Assembly: GCF_047663525.1 (NCBI RefSeq)
Contig: NC_092587.1
Span: forward strand, 32,665,001 to 32,729,000
Origin: Anas platyrhynchos
Lineage: Eukaryota; Chordata; Aves; Anseriformes; Anatidae
Length of the DNA stretch: 64,000 nt
Direction: 5' to 3'
Part shown: piece after piece, positions 49,601 to 61,552 of the stretch
How positions within the stretch are numbered: the first letter of the stretch is position 1
Layout of the letters: each line of letters opens with the position of its first letter
The notes under the pieces: model-generated
What the model saw: the letters and a program-made list of their open reading frames with translations, nothing else
Told to the model about the DNA's origin: nothing
Database searches by the model: none
Position numbers and translations under genes: made by a program

Positions 49601-52600
49601 TCAAAGACAGTTGCTGTGATGATGGAATAAGCATGGGTTGCACACTGATTATTCCCTGTACCAAACTGTGACCTAACATAGGGACCATCAACCAAGTCAT
49701 CCTTACCCCCCTTCAAACACAAATATACTATGGTATATAAAAAAAATTGCTTTATAGAAGATTGACAAATAATTTCTAATTAAAATAATCCAATATCTGG
49801 ATTATTATTAACATCAAAACTCAAATTTTGCATTCCTTTGGGGGAAAAAAAAAAAAGTAATGCTAGCATTACATCAAGATAATTTATAGAAAGTGTTACG
49901 TAATAATAAGAAGTGAAGGGGTAAAAATATTCATTTTATCACTATGTATACAAATGCAACGTGAAGATATGCCTACATGTGTACATGTATTTGTGACCTT
50001 ACTAAATGCCTTTAATACAAGTTCATTTTAATCTTGCTACTTAGTAGATAATTAGATGCAGTATTTTGATCATCCTTTGTCATGTCAGCTAACAACTTTG
50101 CCAGCCCAGAAATGACAACTTTCACATTTGGTTAAGTTTAATTAGTTTTCCTTAAGCCGTTTAGTTGGAGAAACAATCAGAAGTGCCATAAAAATAAGCA
50201 GTAGTAAAGCAGTATGTTTCTACAATCAACAGGCTTTTAAAAACAACAAAACAAAACTGTCGGGGAAAAACTGTTTGTTGCATCTGGTGTGGGCCACGGA
50301 AGTACAGATCATGCATATTCAGCCTTTGAGTCCCTCCTACAGTCACTCGGCCTTCAGCACACCATCAGACCTAGACACAGGGATGTGATGGACAGCTGAA
50401 CGTTAAAAGATGCACGCATTCACCTCCCACCAGCTGCAGCCCTTCGTTTGTTATTTCACGACTGCACACCGCTAACTTCCTACTCACAGGAACATCCGTG
50501 CTCAGGCGGTTCAGGACACCAGAAGCAAGCAGCCTGCAGACCCACAAAGAGATGTTCACAGCTTTCAGCTTGCAAACTGTACCTATAACCTCACTTACCA
50601 ACCTCACAACCTCACTGCTGGCTTAAAAAAAAGTCACCACACTCAGATTAAGGTTGCTCCCCTTCAGGGTACAGCGGACTAGTACACACGTATGAAATAA
50701 AACGTGCCTATGCTGCTGAAAAGCCACGAACTAGTCCTTGTTCTGAGGCACTCCACATAACACTATAGCCATAAATATCAGAGGTTTCTAATGCGCATGT
50801 TAAACTTATACCTTAAAGCTCGTTCTATCTCAAAGTTGGCAAAATAGGCAGAAAAGAAAGAGAACAATGTTGAGACTTATAAAACCTACTTTAATCTCAA
50901 AAGCATTTCAGAATTCATTCATACAAGTTGTCAGCACTGAGGAATCTGCTTGGACGTCAGTACAAACTAGACCAGACGTTTCTGTTACTGTTAACTGGAA
51001 GGACATTTCTTACCCCTCGCCTTAGATTGCTGGTAAAAAAAGAACATCACAGTGCTGAAGCCATGGACTCAAGAGGCCAGGTTTCAGTAATTCTGGTACT
51101 GGTACCACAAGTCAGCCCATCCAACTTTTTCCAACAGCGTTCTGCCACTCCGCCCCATACACAACATTAACCGAAACAAACCACCCTGACGGTAATTACT
51201 ATATATAGGAAACTTTAACTTCAGTTTTTGCACATTTTAGAACACTCAGGGGAATGGGAAACTGCAAATATTCAGCAAGGAATCTCTGTGACAGGTAAAA
51301 GCAGATGTTTGTAACCAGAGCAGAACCATTACATATCACAAGCAGAACCATACACAAGTTTTATAAAGCCAGAGGCTAAAACTCATGCGTGAAGTGTGAC
51401 TCAAACTACAGTCAGTCAAGAGCAAAAAGAAGCTCTTTATCTCCTGGGTGGTTTAAAAGTGACAGCTGAGTAATTGTAAAACAACAAACTTACATCTCCA
51501 TGTTGAGTCAAACTCAAGATCCTTCACATATTGTGCTTGAGCTGTACAAATTAACGTTGAAAAAAACTCACCAAATTCCTGGAGAAGCATTCCCTGTCTT
51601 AAAGTGATCCGAGCACAAGATAAACTAGTGCCTCCAGTTTTACTTTTCTTAGAGAAGGCCTGAAGAACATTCTGTTTTGAGACCATTTGGATGAGAGAGA
51701 AAGAGGTGTTTTTCTGAGGAGTTCTTGCCCGTTCTGTCTATTCAGAGGCAAACTTCAAGTCACGTAGACCATAAAAGAAAATTGGTTAATTTCTGACGTG
51801 GGCCATCTATCACTCTGTAGGTCAATGCATCAGCAACTGTAAACTACTGAGATAAAACCTGCTGAAGTTTGACATCGTAACTTTTAGTAAAATCCTAAAC
51901 AGTACCCACCCTGCCCTCCCCCCACATTTGTCTCGTCTCCTCTAAGGAAAGCAAACAAAAGCCATTATATTCATCAAAAATTCTAAAGGAAACGTTTGGA
52001 AGAAGTTCTTGGGAACCTTTCCAAGGTTTCTCCATATGGCAAAAGAGGATGCTGGCTTTTTTGTGCACGCGCATCTCCGAATACAGCTTCCCAATTAAAA
52101 AAAGAGAAAGAAAGAGACACGGCTTACCCTGTACGATCAGCCAAATAACAGCAGCTTTTAGCCGCCGACATTTCATTTAAGAATCTCACTGTTAGGTTAG
52201 AGAAAGAAGAAACCAAGAGACTGGAGACCTCCCCGCTGCCCCACGCAGGGGAAGGTTTGGGCAGGCAGGCAGTGAACTCCTGAGGGCAGCCGCAGCTCTC
52301 TCACGGCTCCGACCCGGCGGCGAGCCAGCAGCTCGGTGCTCGAGCACGGCACCGGCCGCCAGAGTCAGCTCCGCTTCCCTGAGATTAAAGCACAGCACAC
52401 ACCGCGCGCAGGGGCCAGCCCAGCACAGCCCAGCCCCGCAGCCCCAGCACGGGCAGGACACCGCGGGGCACAGCGGCCCCGCCGGCCCCCCCCAGGCCCG
52501 GGAGCCTCCCGCCGGGCTGGGTCAGGCCCTGCGGGAGGGGAAGGCCCCGCCGGGCCCGGGCCGCCCCCCGGGCGCTCCCCATCCCCGCTGCCGCCGTACC

Positions 52601-52618
52601 TGGCGCCGTCCCCAGCAT
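38903..52618 (-). CDS. Predicted spliced upstream ORF overlapping the SCAF11 start
   Basis: Joined pieces 52618-52600, 52188-52128 and 38924-38903 form 102 nt: 33 codons, beginning MLGTAPVRFLNEMSAAK and ending FVRR, then TGA. The TGA shares bases with the SCAF11 ATG (sequence ATGA). The exon-1 ATG context is weak (T at -3). The internal in-frame ATG in exon 2 has G at -3 and could start the same frame with 21 codons. It is probably regulatory, through termination and reinitiation, rather than a functional peptide. Existence depends on the two predicted 5' exons. Confidence 0.4.
44225..44403 (+). mobile_element. CR1 LINE 3' fragment, antisense to SCAF11
   Basis: It runs from ACGCTGGGACAGTCTCCCCA through GACAATGCTCTCAGACA and TTTTTGGGTGGTCCTG. 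It ends with GGTCCCTTCCAAATCAGGAT and ATTCTATGTTTCTA. This is the sense 3' end of a CR1, about 180 bp, 5'-truncated, with only one tail unit left. Confidence 0.9.
46625..46668. repeat. 44-base A homopolymer
   Basis: An uninterrupted run of 44 A on the plus strand (T on the SCAF11 sense strand) follows ACAAATCTG and precedes GTTAGCATTT. No AATAAA lies just upstream and no retrocopied gene is recognisable, so a processed-pseudogene tail is not supported. Its length is well above every other homopolymer in the window. Confidence 0.9.
52128..52188 (-). other. SCAF11: Predicted SCAF11 5' exon 2 (non-coding, 61 nt)
   Basis: On the minus strand a strong acceptor (TCTTCTTTCTCTAACCTAACAG, with CTAAC branch-like sequence) is followed by 61 bases and a strong donor AGG|GTAAGC. 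It contains two overlapping ATGs (ATGAAATG). Splicing it to the start-codon exon adds no in-frame extension of SCAF11 but creates short upstream ORFs. It is predicted from splice signals alone; RNA evidence would settle it. Confidence 0.6.
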
Positions 52619-52740
52619 GGAGCGGAGCCCGCGGCCGTCCCCCAGCCTCGCCGCCGCCGCCGCTCGGGGGCCTCGCCCGGCTCCTGGCCGCTGCCTCCCC
52701 GCGGGCCGGGCGGCGGAGCGGGCTCAGGCTCAGCGGGCGC
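52600..52740 (-). other. SCAF11: Predicted SCAF11 5' exon 1 (left/3' boundary at 52600)
   Basis: Within the CpG island the minus strand has a good donor, GCCAG|GTACGG, with the exon ending at 52600. The transcription start cannot be placed from sequence; the right boundary given is only nominal. It carries an ATG (52618-52616) in a poor initiation context that opens an upstream ORF. Confidence 0.5.
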
Positions 52741-52803
52741 CGGGCCACATGGCCGCCGCCGCCACGGGACGGGACGGGGCCGGGCGCTGCCGGCGGGGCC
52801 CGC

Positions 52804-52852
52804 GGGGGGGCGCTGCGCGGGGAGGGAGGGGGGGAGGAGAGGGGGGAGGGAG
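52804..52852 (+). other. G-run cluster, potential G-quadruplex
   Basis: Several runs of three or more G occur within 50 bases on the plus strand (GGGGGGG, GGGG, GGG, GGGGGGG, GGGGGG, GGG). They are inside the CpG island and on the strand opposite to SCAF11 sense. Quadruplex folding is an inference from base pattern. Confidence 0.55.
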
Positions 52853-52974
52853 GCGGCGTGGCGGCCGCCAGCGAGACGCCTCCAAACCGGCCCGCCCGCG
52901 GGGGCATTGTGGGAAAGGTCCTCCCGGGGGCGGGGGGCGGCACCGGGCGGGGAGGCGGGGCCGGGGCCGCGGGG

Positions 52975-52980
52975 CACGTG
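52975..52980 (+). promoter_or_regulatory. CACGTG E-box (GCACGTGACC)
   Basis: A palindromic E-box with flanks fitting USF or MiT/TFE factors (CACGTGAC), in the CpG island. Confidence 0.45.
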
Positions 52981-53148
52981 ACCCGCCGCCGGGGGGCGGG
53001 GCGGGGCGGGGAGGCGCGGGGCGGGCTCGGGCGCCCCCTGCTGGCGGCGCGGCGGAGGGGCGCGGCCCCGGCCCGGGCGGCGGTGGCGTCATCACAGCGC
53101 GACGGGGGGGGGGGCAGCCCGCTCCTTCCTTCACACCCCTCCCCGCCT

Positions 53149-53244
53149 CGTTATTTTAATAACTTTAACCTGTGTAGAGTCGTTATTTTAATAAACTTGA
53201 CCCATTTCGAGCCGTCCTTTTAATAAAGTTACCCCAAACTTGAC
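53149..53244 (+). repeat. Three 32-bp degenerate tandem repeats with TTTTAATAA cores
   Basis: Units start at 53149, 53181 and 53213, each opening CGTTATTTTAATAA or CGTCCTTTTAATAA and then diverging (CTTTAACC, ACTTGACC, AGTTACCC). Two units contain AATAAA on the plus strand (at about 53190-53195 and 53222-53227). The array sits exactly at the outer edge of the CpG island. Confidence 0.85.
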
Positions 53245-53280
53245 CCAAAGCAGCCTCTGTCTGTTCGTTATTCGCGCACG

Positions 53281-53350
53281 GTGATGGGGGGCCATGGCCA
53301 TGGCTGTGGTGATGGCGGTGGTGGTGAGGGAGCGGGGGGCTGTGGGGTGA
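53281..53350 (+). repeat. GGT/GGC-rich low-complexity tract
   Basis: Irregular GGTGATGG, GCCATGGCCATGG and GGTGGTGGTG units, with no clear period. An open frame exists but is glycine/histidine-like low-complexity sequence and not convincing. Confidence 0.6.
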
Positions 53351-56300
53351 TGGCCGCACGCCCTGCAGGCTGCCCGGGCAGCAGGACGGGGGGGGTCGGG
53401 GCTTGGTGGAGTGTGGCGGCGGGTCTCTTGGGGCATGGTGGGTTAAGGGGCGTGTTGGAGGCTGTCCAGCCAGAGTGGTGGCACCTCGTTAGGGAGAATG
53501 TTAATTTAGGATTAAGTCAGAAGAGCTCGAATGAAGTAAGAGCAGCCTGTAGGGACAGCGTGTGAGAGGCAGGGGAAGGAAGGGGAGGACTGGCTTCATT
53601 AGCAGGCTGCAGGGAAATGTAATAAGCAAGCCGCCGGCCATAGGTAGGAAAGCACAGACAGAAGAAAGATGATGAAATGTGTAAGGTAAGCCTGACTTTA
53701 AGGGTTATTAAGGTTAATGAACTCCATCATCTGAAGAAAGGAATGAGCTGTTTTGAAGGATGAGATTAAAGAAAGCCCTGTTGCAGACTAAGACAGATGA
53801 CTTTCGGTGCTGCATCTTGAGTAGACTGAAATCTTGAATGACCCTCAAACCAGACACTGAAGCAATTAAGAAGGGGGAGTGATGGGGTAACAGCAACACC
53901 GTGTTTGGCTATGGCCGCAGAGGTAAGGTTTTGTTGCAAGGAGGCCGTGCTACACAGAACTGCTGCATGCTTTTACTTACTATTGAGTCTTGTAGTTAAA
54001 ATGACTCCTGAGTCACTTGAGACTCAGAGATGTAGTGGAAGCCCTGGTGTTTGCTGTTTCTGGCACAGGTCATGAAGATGTTGCTGTCATCCCCTCATGC
54101 TGCACAGATCATGTTGCGCAGAGGAGCCAGGGAAGCTGACGGGAGGTTTCCGTGACACAGAGGAATGCAAAGAGAAACACTCATCACATCTGAGGTGCTG
54201 TCTGTACTTTTGTTTGATCCTCTGATTGGGTATCATACATGGGTAAAAATGTGGCATCCGTATCCTTTCCAGCACTGACCTTGATACCTACTCATACAAC
54301 TTCAAAAGTACGCTGTATTAGCAGAACTGCTTTGGCCCTTTCTCATCCACCTTTGGAGATGAGCAAGCTGTCTGCAGTCGAGAGAAAATCCTGGGACTTC
54401 ACTGCTGTCAGCTTCTGAACTTTTCTGTGTGCCCACAAAGTTCCTGCCCTCAGAGGTTTCAAGTCCTTCCTAAACTGAAGAGATTTCCATAATAATATGG
54501 TAGATCAAGGGGAGGCAGTGGATGAAAAAGCAAGGATGAGGCAGGGCATGGTGGAGAGGAACTTTGTAGCTATCCATGAGTGCAGAAATTAGGATTAGCA
54601 TAGAGTGCAGAGGGGGAATGCAAATACTTGTGTTTTGGTGTTGTAAATCTGAATTCTTAACTTTGAAGTATCCTTCACCATTGAAACGATCCTGTGCCAT
54701 TTATCATCTGCAAACCATTGCAATGAGGGCAAACAAGAGATGGGCAAAACTGACTTTACGATTATTTCTTTCTCAATGTAATAAACCCAAATGAACCTGG
54801 AGTGGTATTTTTGTAGTCTCGAAGCTGCCAGTACAACACTGTGTCTCTGAAAGAGATAGGGTGAAAAAAAAAAAATAAAGTAGCAAGCTGTTCTTCCTAT
54901 AGTGACATTTTTGGGATTGATTGATTAAAGCTACCAAAATATTCAATATCCAGGGAACAGAAGGACCATTGATGACATGATGTTTGTGCTCGCAGTTTTC
55001 AGATGCTCGTTTGAGCAATGAACAATTAATCTCTTTGGCTCTTGTATTCTGAGCTTTTGAGGAATGTAGGTATATTCAAATGACATTAAAAAAAGTCTGA
55101 AGTGGACTCAGAGTTGATTCAGAACTCATTCAACCTCTTTGCCCCCATGTAGGATCAGTCATGTATCCATTACTACTTTGTTCACTTTGTGCTTCAAGGC
55201 CTCTGGAGGTAGACTGTCTCTTCCAAAGCCTCCTCAGACAAGCTATTTCTCTGGTTTAAAATTTCTGCTTTTGTTAAGCTGCTCCTAATCCATAACCTGG
55301 ATCCTTTCTGTTGCATCAGAAGCCCTTAGTTAAGTCCTGTCCACCACTGGCACAGGGAACAATAGATTGTTTCCTTTCTCTTTGCAACATATTTTTATCT
55401 GGTCTTAACTTTTAAAAATTCCTCCTCAGCCTTCTTTTTTAGGTTAAACAGCATTGAAAGGACTACTAAAATCAAGTACATCAGTGTCTACATGACTGTC
55501 TCTCCTGTCCAAAGGGCATGTTACTCTGGTATAAAATGAATTGTGATTGGTATGATATTTGATGTTGGTTCATATCTTTGAGGTATTTATAAGAGAGTTG
55601 CTTGATCACTTTTTTTTTATCCCCCAGAAGGTTTCTGGGAATCTCTTTCTTCCCCTTTCCAGCAATGAGTTTTGAGCTTTGCTTTCATTTCAGATTCAAC
55701 TTTGGCTTGTGTTTAGATATGATGAAAAAAAAAAAAAAGACAAAAAGCAACAACAACATCAAAAAACTTGGAAATAAACTAGGTGGCTTGTCTCATTTTT
55801 CTAATAAGGTAGTAGTCAGAACTCCCTGTCTTTGGTACTTGCATTCTCATTGCTTCTTAGGGAATTTTTTATTTTGGAGTTCTGGAGCATATGTCTATAT
55901 ATCCAAGTAAGTAGGTTGTGTATTCTGTGTGTCAAGACGCCTTGGATACTTGACTGCACTAACAAAGCTATTTCAGTGTTTTTAATTCTTCAGTAGTTCT
56001 AAAAGTTTGATTGAGATATTGTGCTTTTTATTTACAGGCAACATGTCTTTGCTTGTAAGCTTCATTGTTTGGAAACACAGTGTAATATTATATAAATAAA
56101 AGTAAGCAGAATGAGTCAACAGGTACTAATGAGGAATTACAGACTTCTGCTTTTTAGCCAAAGAGAATGCAAAAGGCTGGTCTGCAAAAGTTTGGTCTGT
56201 AAACATGAAAAAATCTGTTTTGGGAGTGTAGCAAATTTAGATAACTTTTTGTTTTGTTTTGTTTTCCTTGTATTTGTTTTAATAAATTCTAAGGGCTACG

Positions 56301-59300
56301 CTGGAAATTTTTTACAATTGTCAGTTATCAAACATCTACTTTGGTTCATTGCCCATTAAAACTCTTCTCCCATTTCATACAATGCACTCATCCCTTTCAG
56401 ACATTGATACTGGACTTTTTTTTTTTTTCCTAGCCACAAAAGACAGTGAAGACTGTAGCCTTTTTATTATTATTATTATAATTCATTAGAAGGGATTAAT
56501 CAGCCACTGCTGATTCTATTATTGGTATTTGAACCAACCATTTAGTAAACTAAATATAGAAACTCTGTTGGCTTCATCTTTGACAACATTCATCTCCAGA
56601 AGGATCTTATGGGTGTGATCAGATAAGATAAGACTTGGCAGCACACATTTTAGAGTCACAATATTTCCATATCCAGGAACCACGCATCAGCTCCTGAGAG
56701 TTTCCTGTTCAATTAAAGCATGTTCTGGCTCTGAAGCTGAAGGGGAGGATCTTGGATAAAACCCTAGAAAACAAGACTCTCTCAGTTCTTTGTGGATAGC
56801 ACCAGTCCTTTTATATAGGATCAGAGGAATTTTATAATGCTCTTGGCCTGGGTTTTCTTCTCTGTATGCTGTTAGTGGTCACACTTTGATTGTGCTCCAT
56901 GGAGATGGATTGGAATCCTCTGGAATAAATCCCACTGTAGAAATAAAAGATGTTATTAACAGCAAGATCGAATATCATGAAGAAGAAAAGTTTTTTTGTG
57001 TTTAGGGCTATGAGGAAACAGGATGTGAGATAATTAGCCATAATTTATAATATATACCCATATTGTTTCCTTGGGAAGGAATTGGGATGGGTGTTATCCT
57101 GTCATGGAGACACCATTCTTTAATTATTCCAAGAGTTCCCATGAGCATTTTACAAATATTCTAGCAGTGAGCTGTGACAAACCACATTCTTTTGCAGTCT
57201 TGAAACAAAAAATGCTTGGAGCTTTTGACACCAGCGTATATTATGTACATACCTTGCAAATTCTAACACAAAACCAACAGTGCACTCCTTAGGAAAAATA
57301 GCTTGCATTCTTTTCCTGTTTCAAATAATGTTTTCTAAGTTGTGGGATGTTGACTCGTCTAGCTAAACTAGCACTCTGGACTTAAGCTGAACCCCGTTAT
57401 GCAATGGCCCTCTCTGCCATCCTCAAAGACTTACTGGTTGCATTCAAACTTGCTCAGACAGGTTGTGATAAATATTATTGAAAGCCGTGGGTGTAACTAC
57501 CGCCCTTCTCTTGGAAGAGCCATAGGAGATAGCTCAGCAAAGCCAAGTTAAACTCAAATCAAAGGCATCCACAGGCTTGAACTCTTTGGGTGGAGAGGTT
57601 TTGCCACGCTCTGTGTTGAACTGATCCCTGAGTGTGTGCGTGACAGAGCAGCAAGAGGGAAGATGAGGGGGAGCGGAGTTAATCAGTAACGCCAAGGAAA
57701 AGCTGACAGTTCAGCTGAAGTATTTAGGGAAGTAGCGTCTTTCACATTTGTGCAAATAAACAGCATAAGCCAAAATGTGACACAACATTCCTTACCCCCC
57801 TATCAGCCTCTCCTCACACAGAGCTGTAAGAGCTCACACTGTTATCCACCCACTTCCATCGAATGGTGCAACGGCGCATAACATGTGTGAATCAACCACA
57901 AACGTGCTTCAGGAAAGCTTGTGACAAATGCAGCATGAAACACACGAGCAAGCAATACGTTTTGAAGCTACGATGTTTACTAGGAGCTGGTGGTACTACC
58001 AGCTACAGCAGGGGATTGCACCTTCCAGGCTGTAAGTGTGATTATGATTACTTTCAGATATAGCCCAAGGATGTGCAACATGATTGCAGCTGCGGAGGTC
58101 ACTCCTTTAGAAACCTTACTTTCTCAAAAGACTGAGGAATGACAAAAAACAACCACCATTTTTTTATTATTATTTATTTTTTACTATTCTCCCCTTTCTA
58201 AAAGCATTGCTTTTGTTTTATATTTCTATTTCTTGATTTTTTTTTCTGAATTAATCTCTGCATATTATTTACTTAAACAGTGGCTGACTAGCATTTTTAA
58301 GATCAATCAGTGCTCTTTATCATTTAATACTATTTAAATATGCAGCTTGGCAAGGGTTGGCTTTTGATACCTCCTTCTCACCCAGCACTGAAAGTGTTTC
58401 TCAACCCATAACTGTTGTAGATTCAGCCTTGTCTTTGGGAAACTCTTTGCTGTAATTGTCTTGAAACAGAAAACATATAAATTAAAATAATTTGTACTTC
58501 TCCCATGTGGCAGTAGGAAAAGGTACATTTAAAACTACATGATGAATTTTAAATGACTGATTCGTAATGTATCTCATGTAAGGTCTTGCCTTTTCTTTCC
58601 TTTTGACATAGGAACATATCCATTAATGTTCTTGATTAATGAGAGGATGGGTAAACTGCAGCCTTCTGGTATATTTTACAATACTTCAGCTACATAAAGC
58701 AATTGTTAAGTGCAAATTCATCAGTTTGACTTCTCCAGCTCATGTCTTTATTACAAATGAGTAACAAATTAGGCATATCTAGGTGTTACTGAGGAAGTGA
58801 AGGAACCCTATGAAATTAAATGTCTCAGAGGCTTGTCACATGGTAGGATTGATTGGTATTTTGTTATTTGCATGTTGACTCCTAACGTTTACCATACAGC
58901 TGGAGTCCATAGACAGATGCGTTGCTCCCACTGGATAGCAATGCTCTCTTATGTCTGAAACAATAGATAGTGAAAACAGTGTTCCTTCGCTATCTTTTTT
59001 TCTTTTTGTGTACCCTAAGGGATGAAATCATCTCATCTATCAAGAGCTTATGCAGTCTGAACCATTACTGGAGAATATTATAACAGTGGAATTTAATAGC
59101 CTTGTTTTACTTGAATCAATATATTTATACTCATATAAATATCAAGAGGATTTTATTTTTTAAACAGATGCAAAAGGGTCAATAGTTGATTTTTTACATC
59201 ACAAATAAGGGTAGGGTGATTTGTCTGTTCCTTTTCCTTGTATTAGTCTCAAGATGTTAGGAACACTCTTCTGACCTTTGCTGGTTCTACTGCAGAAGAG

Positions 59301-61552
59301 CCCCATGAACTTTATTTAAAATGCTGAATATTTAGCACAGACATTTTCTCTGAAGTATTGATTAATTACTGCATTTCAAAGGTGCTCATAAACTAACTAA
59401 CTAACTAAATAAAAAAATCTGGCTTTAAATCCTTTTTCTCCTCAGTTGTCCATCATTTTGAGTCTTGCAGTGTTGTTTGCCCTTTCTCGAGATTTTGAAT
59501 ACACCAGGCTTCTCAAAATTTCCTGATGTTACAGTTCCCCCACTAAGGAAATCTGTATCTGTAATTCCATTGTTTAGCAACAGCAGTAACTGGAGAGTGA
59601 AAAAGAGTCTCTGAAATTCAACCTGCAATGCCAGCCAGATCTGATCTAAAAGAAGTTAGAGAACCTGATGCAGAAAACATCTGTCTCCAGAAACATGTTT
59701 CTCCAGAAAACATGTCTGTTCATACCAGGAGGACTTACCTTGCCTTCCTGTCTAGACTGTTCATCTCCCTAAAGTTTCAATGTCAGACAAATCCAACAAA
59801 CAGACTAACAGATCCCAAACTGATCAGTGTTTTACATTAATAAGCAGGGTGAAACACTGATTCTGATGACCGTTATGGGATGGCAACCACCAGCAAAAGA
59901 GGAGAGCAGATAACTGGAGGTGGTAACACCCTCTTTGATTGCTCCACACGAGTGGTCCAGCCTTGTCTGGAGATTCATGGAAGAGGCAGGAGACGTTCCA
60001 CATTCACTTTTGGTAATGCTGATAGAGCTGGTTAAGCAGTAGCAAAGAAAGAAGATTCTACTGAACTGTTTATCTCCTGAGATGGCTCATTTCATGGTTT
60101 AGTAAGTCTGTCTCTTCGTAGACAGTTTGTGGACTCCCTTTGTTAATTGCATGGGTCTGTCACAGAGAAGGCAGAAAACAAATCTAGTTCAATATCACAG
60201 AACTGGAAAGAGTAGCTGTTCTGAGGTAGTGGCTCTCAGGGGACTAACAAAGCATTTCTTCCGTTAACTTCTAATAACTAGCTTTAAAGTGGTGTGTGTT
60301 TCTTTAATTCATTCTTCAAATGCATTCCCCAGATGTCAAGTCCTAAGCACAACAGGCAATAATCCAAATTACTAAATTAAGAACAAAACTTGGCCATAAC
60401 TTTAGGGAAAAAAATCAGACTTCAGATTATTTGCAAACAGCTCACATGAATGCATCAATGCCAAAACCACCATCATCACCTTTTCCAAACAGCCATTTAG
60501 CTTTGTATTATTATCAAATACTTTATGTTGATAACTTAATTTGGACTTCAGTGATTTACTGCACCAAATGTGGGCTATGTTATTGCAGTCCCTAGGCAAT
60601 AAAACCCAGCTGATCACCCAGAAACAGCGGTAGAGTCACCCATGAGGTTGCTAGCTAATGGTCTGACACAAACTGAAGTGCTGTTAGCTACCTAATAAAC
60701 ACATTTTTCATAGCAGATTTACTAATAAGGACACCACTAAAAAGAACATCTCTTAATCGTATATAATACCACTGATGTATTTTTAGTGCAAAATAAACAA
60801 TCTTTTTACCCAAAACAAAAAGTAAGTATCCACTCAACTAAAAGTACAACCCATTTAATACACTCTAAGAATAATAGTACAGTATGTTCAAAAGTCTGTT
60901 GAAATAAATAATTTCTGGCACTTCCCCCAAAATAACACTTCAACGAGCCTGTGCTTGTCGGCAGCTGCTTGCGTTGACATTATGGAAGGAGGCAGCTAGG
61001 TGGAGGAGTTAATGTTATAGCGTTCAAGGTAATGCAGCCACCGTCCTGGGTGGAAGAGGTCCTTACCTTTATGCTCTGCAAAGAGGTTTGTTGAATCACA
61101 GAGATTACTCACAGGATATAAAGTTGAACACCTAAGTAATTATTTGTAAGTCCATCACCACATGCCTCAGGTTTTTCTAGGCTGTTCTGTTTTTCTGCTA
61201 TGGTTACAGTCAACAATGATTTTCAGCAGTTAAGCTAGGATTTTTTTTTTGTCCTGTGGGGCTTTTTCCACTAGAATTACCTTAGTCTTAGAGATCTTAC
61301 CAAATATGTAAGCACCCTTAGACTTGTAACTCATAACTAAAAGTAGTAAAATACCCTTTCTAACAGTACATCAGTAAGTCGGGCACATTCTGATGCCCCT
61401 CTCTGCTCCAGTCTTGGGGGCCCCTTGGCCCCCTGGCCACAGCAATCCTTTAGTGAACCATTGCCCTTGGTGGTCTGTGCGTAATTATCTCACTGAAAGT
61501 ATCCTGCTGACCCACACAGAATTGTTGTGTACTAATTTGTTCCTCAGAAAAA
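53351..61552. other. Intergenic upstream of SCAF11, no gene recognised
   Basis: About 8.2 kb, moving from GC-rich next to the promoter to AT-rich. No exon of SLC38A1 (the mammalian neighbour on this side) or of any other gene is recognised. No CR1 is seen here. The many frames of 60-100 codons lack domains and partners. Confidence 0.6.

Larger units (their letters stand above)
38925..52127 (-). other. SCAF11 intron 2 (before the start-codon exon)
   Basis: About 13.2 kb, from the predicted donor AGG|GTAAGC to TTTTCCAG. It carries one antisense CR1 (44225-44403), the A44 homopolymer (46625-46668) and scattered short homopolymers. No coding frame, RNA gene or second promoter is convincing. Additional 5' UTR exons may hide here; I could not identify any by sequence alone. 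Confidence 0.7.
52250..53130 (-). promoter_or_regulatory. CpG island promoter of SCAF11
   Basis: The only dense CpG stretch in the window, reaching very high G+C between about 52440 and 53110. It contains GC boxes (repeated GGGGCGGGGC at about 52991-53014), a CACGTGAC E-box, a GCATTGTGGGAA element at 52903-52914 resembling a ZNF143-type site with one mismatch, and a CGTCATCA near 53086. There is no TATA box. The setting fits a broad, TATA-less housekeeping promoter. Confidence 0.85.

Noticed and set aside
52336..53223. 295-codon plus-strand open frame across the CpG island, with overlapping 130-190-codon frames on the other strand
   Set aside because: Pro/Gly/Arg/Ala-only composition and openness in many frames at once are what extreme G+C produces; no domain and no splice partner.
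53281..53565. Plus-strand open frame starting beside the promoter, as a divergent gene
   Set aside because: Glycine-rich low-complexity start, no splice donor pattern or conserved domain; more likely background reading of GC-rich DNA.
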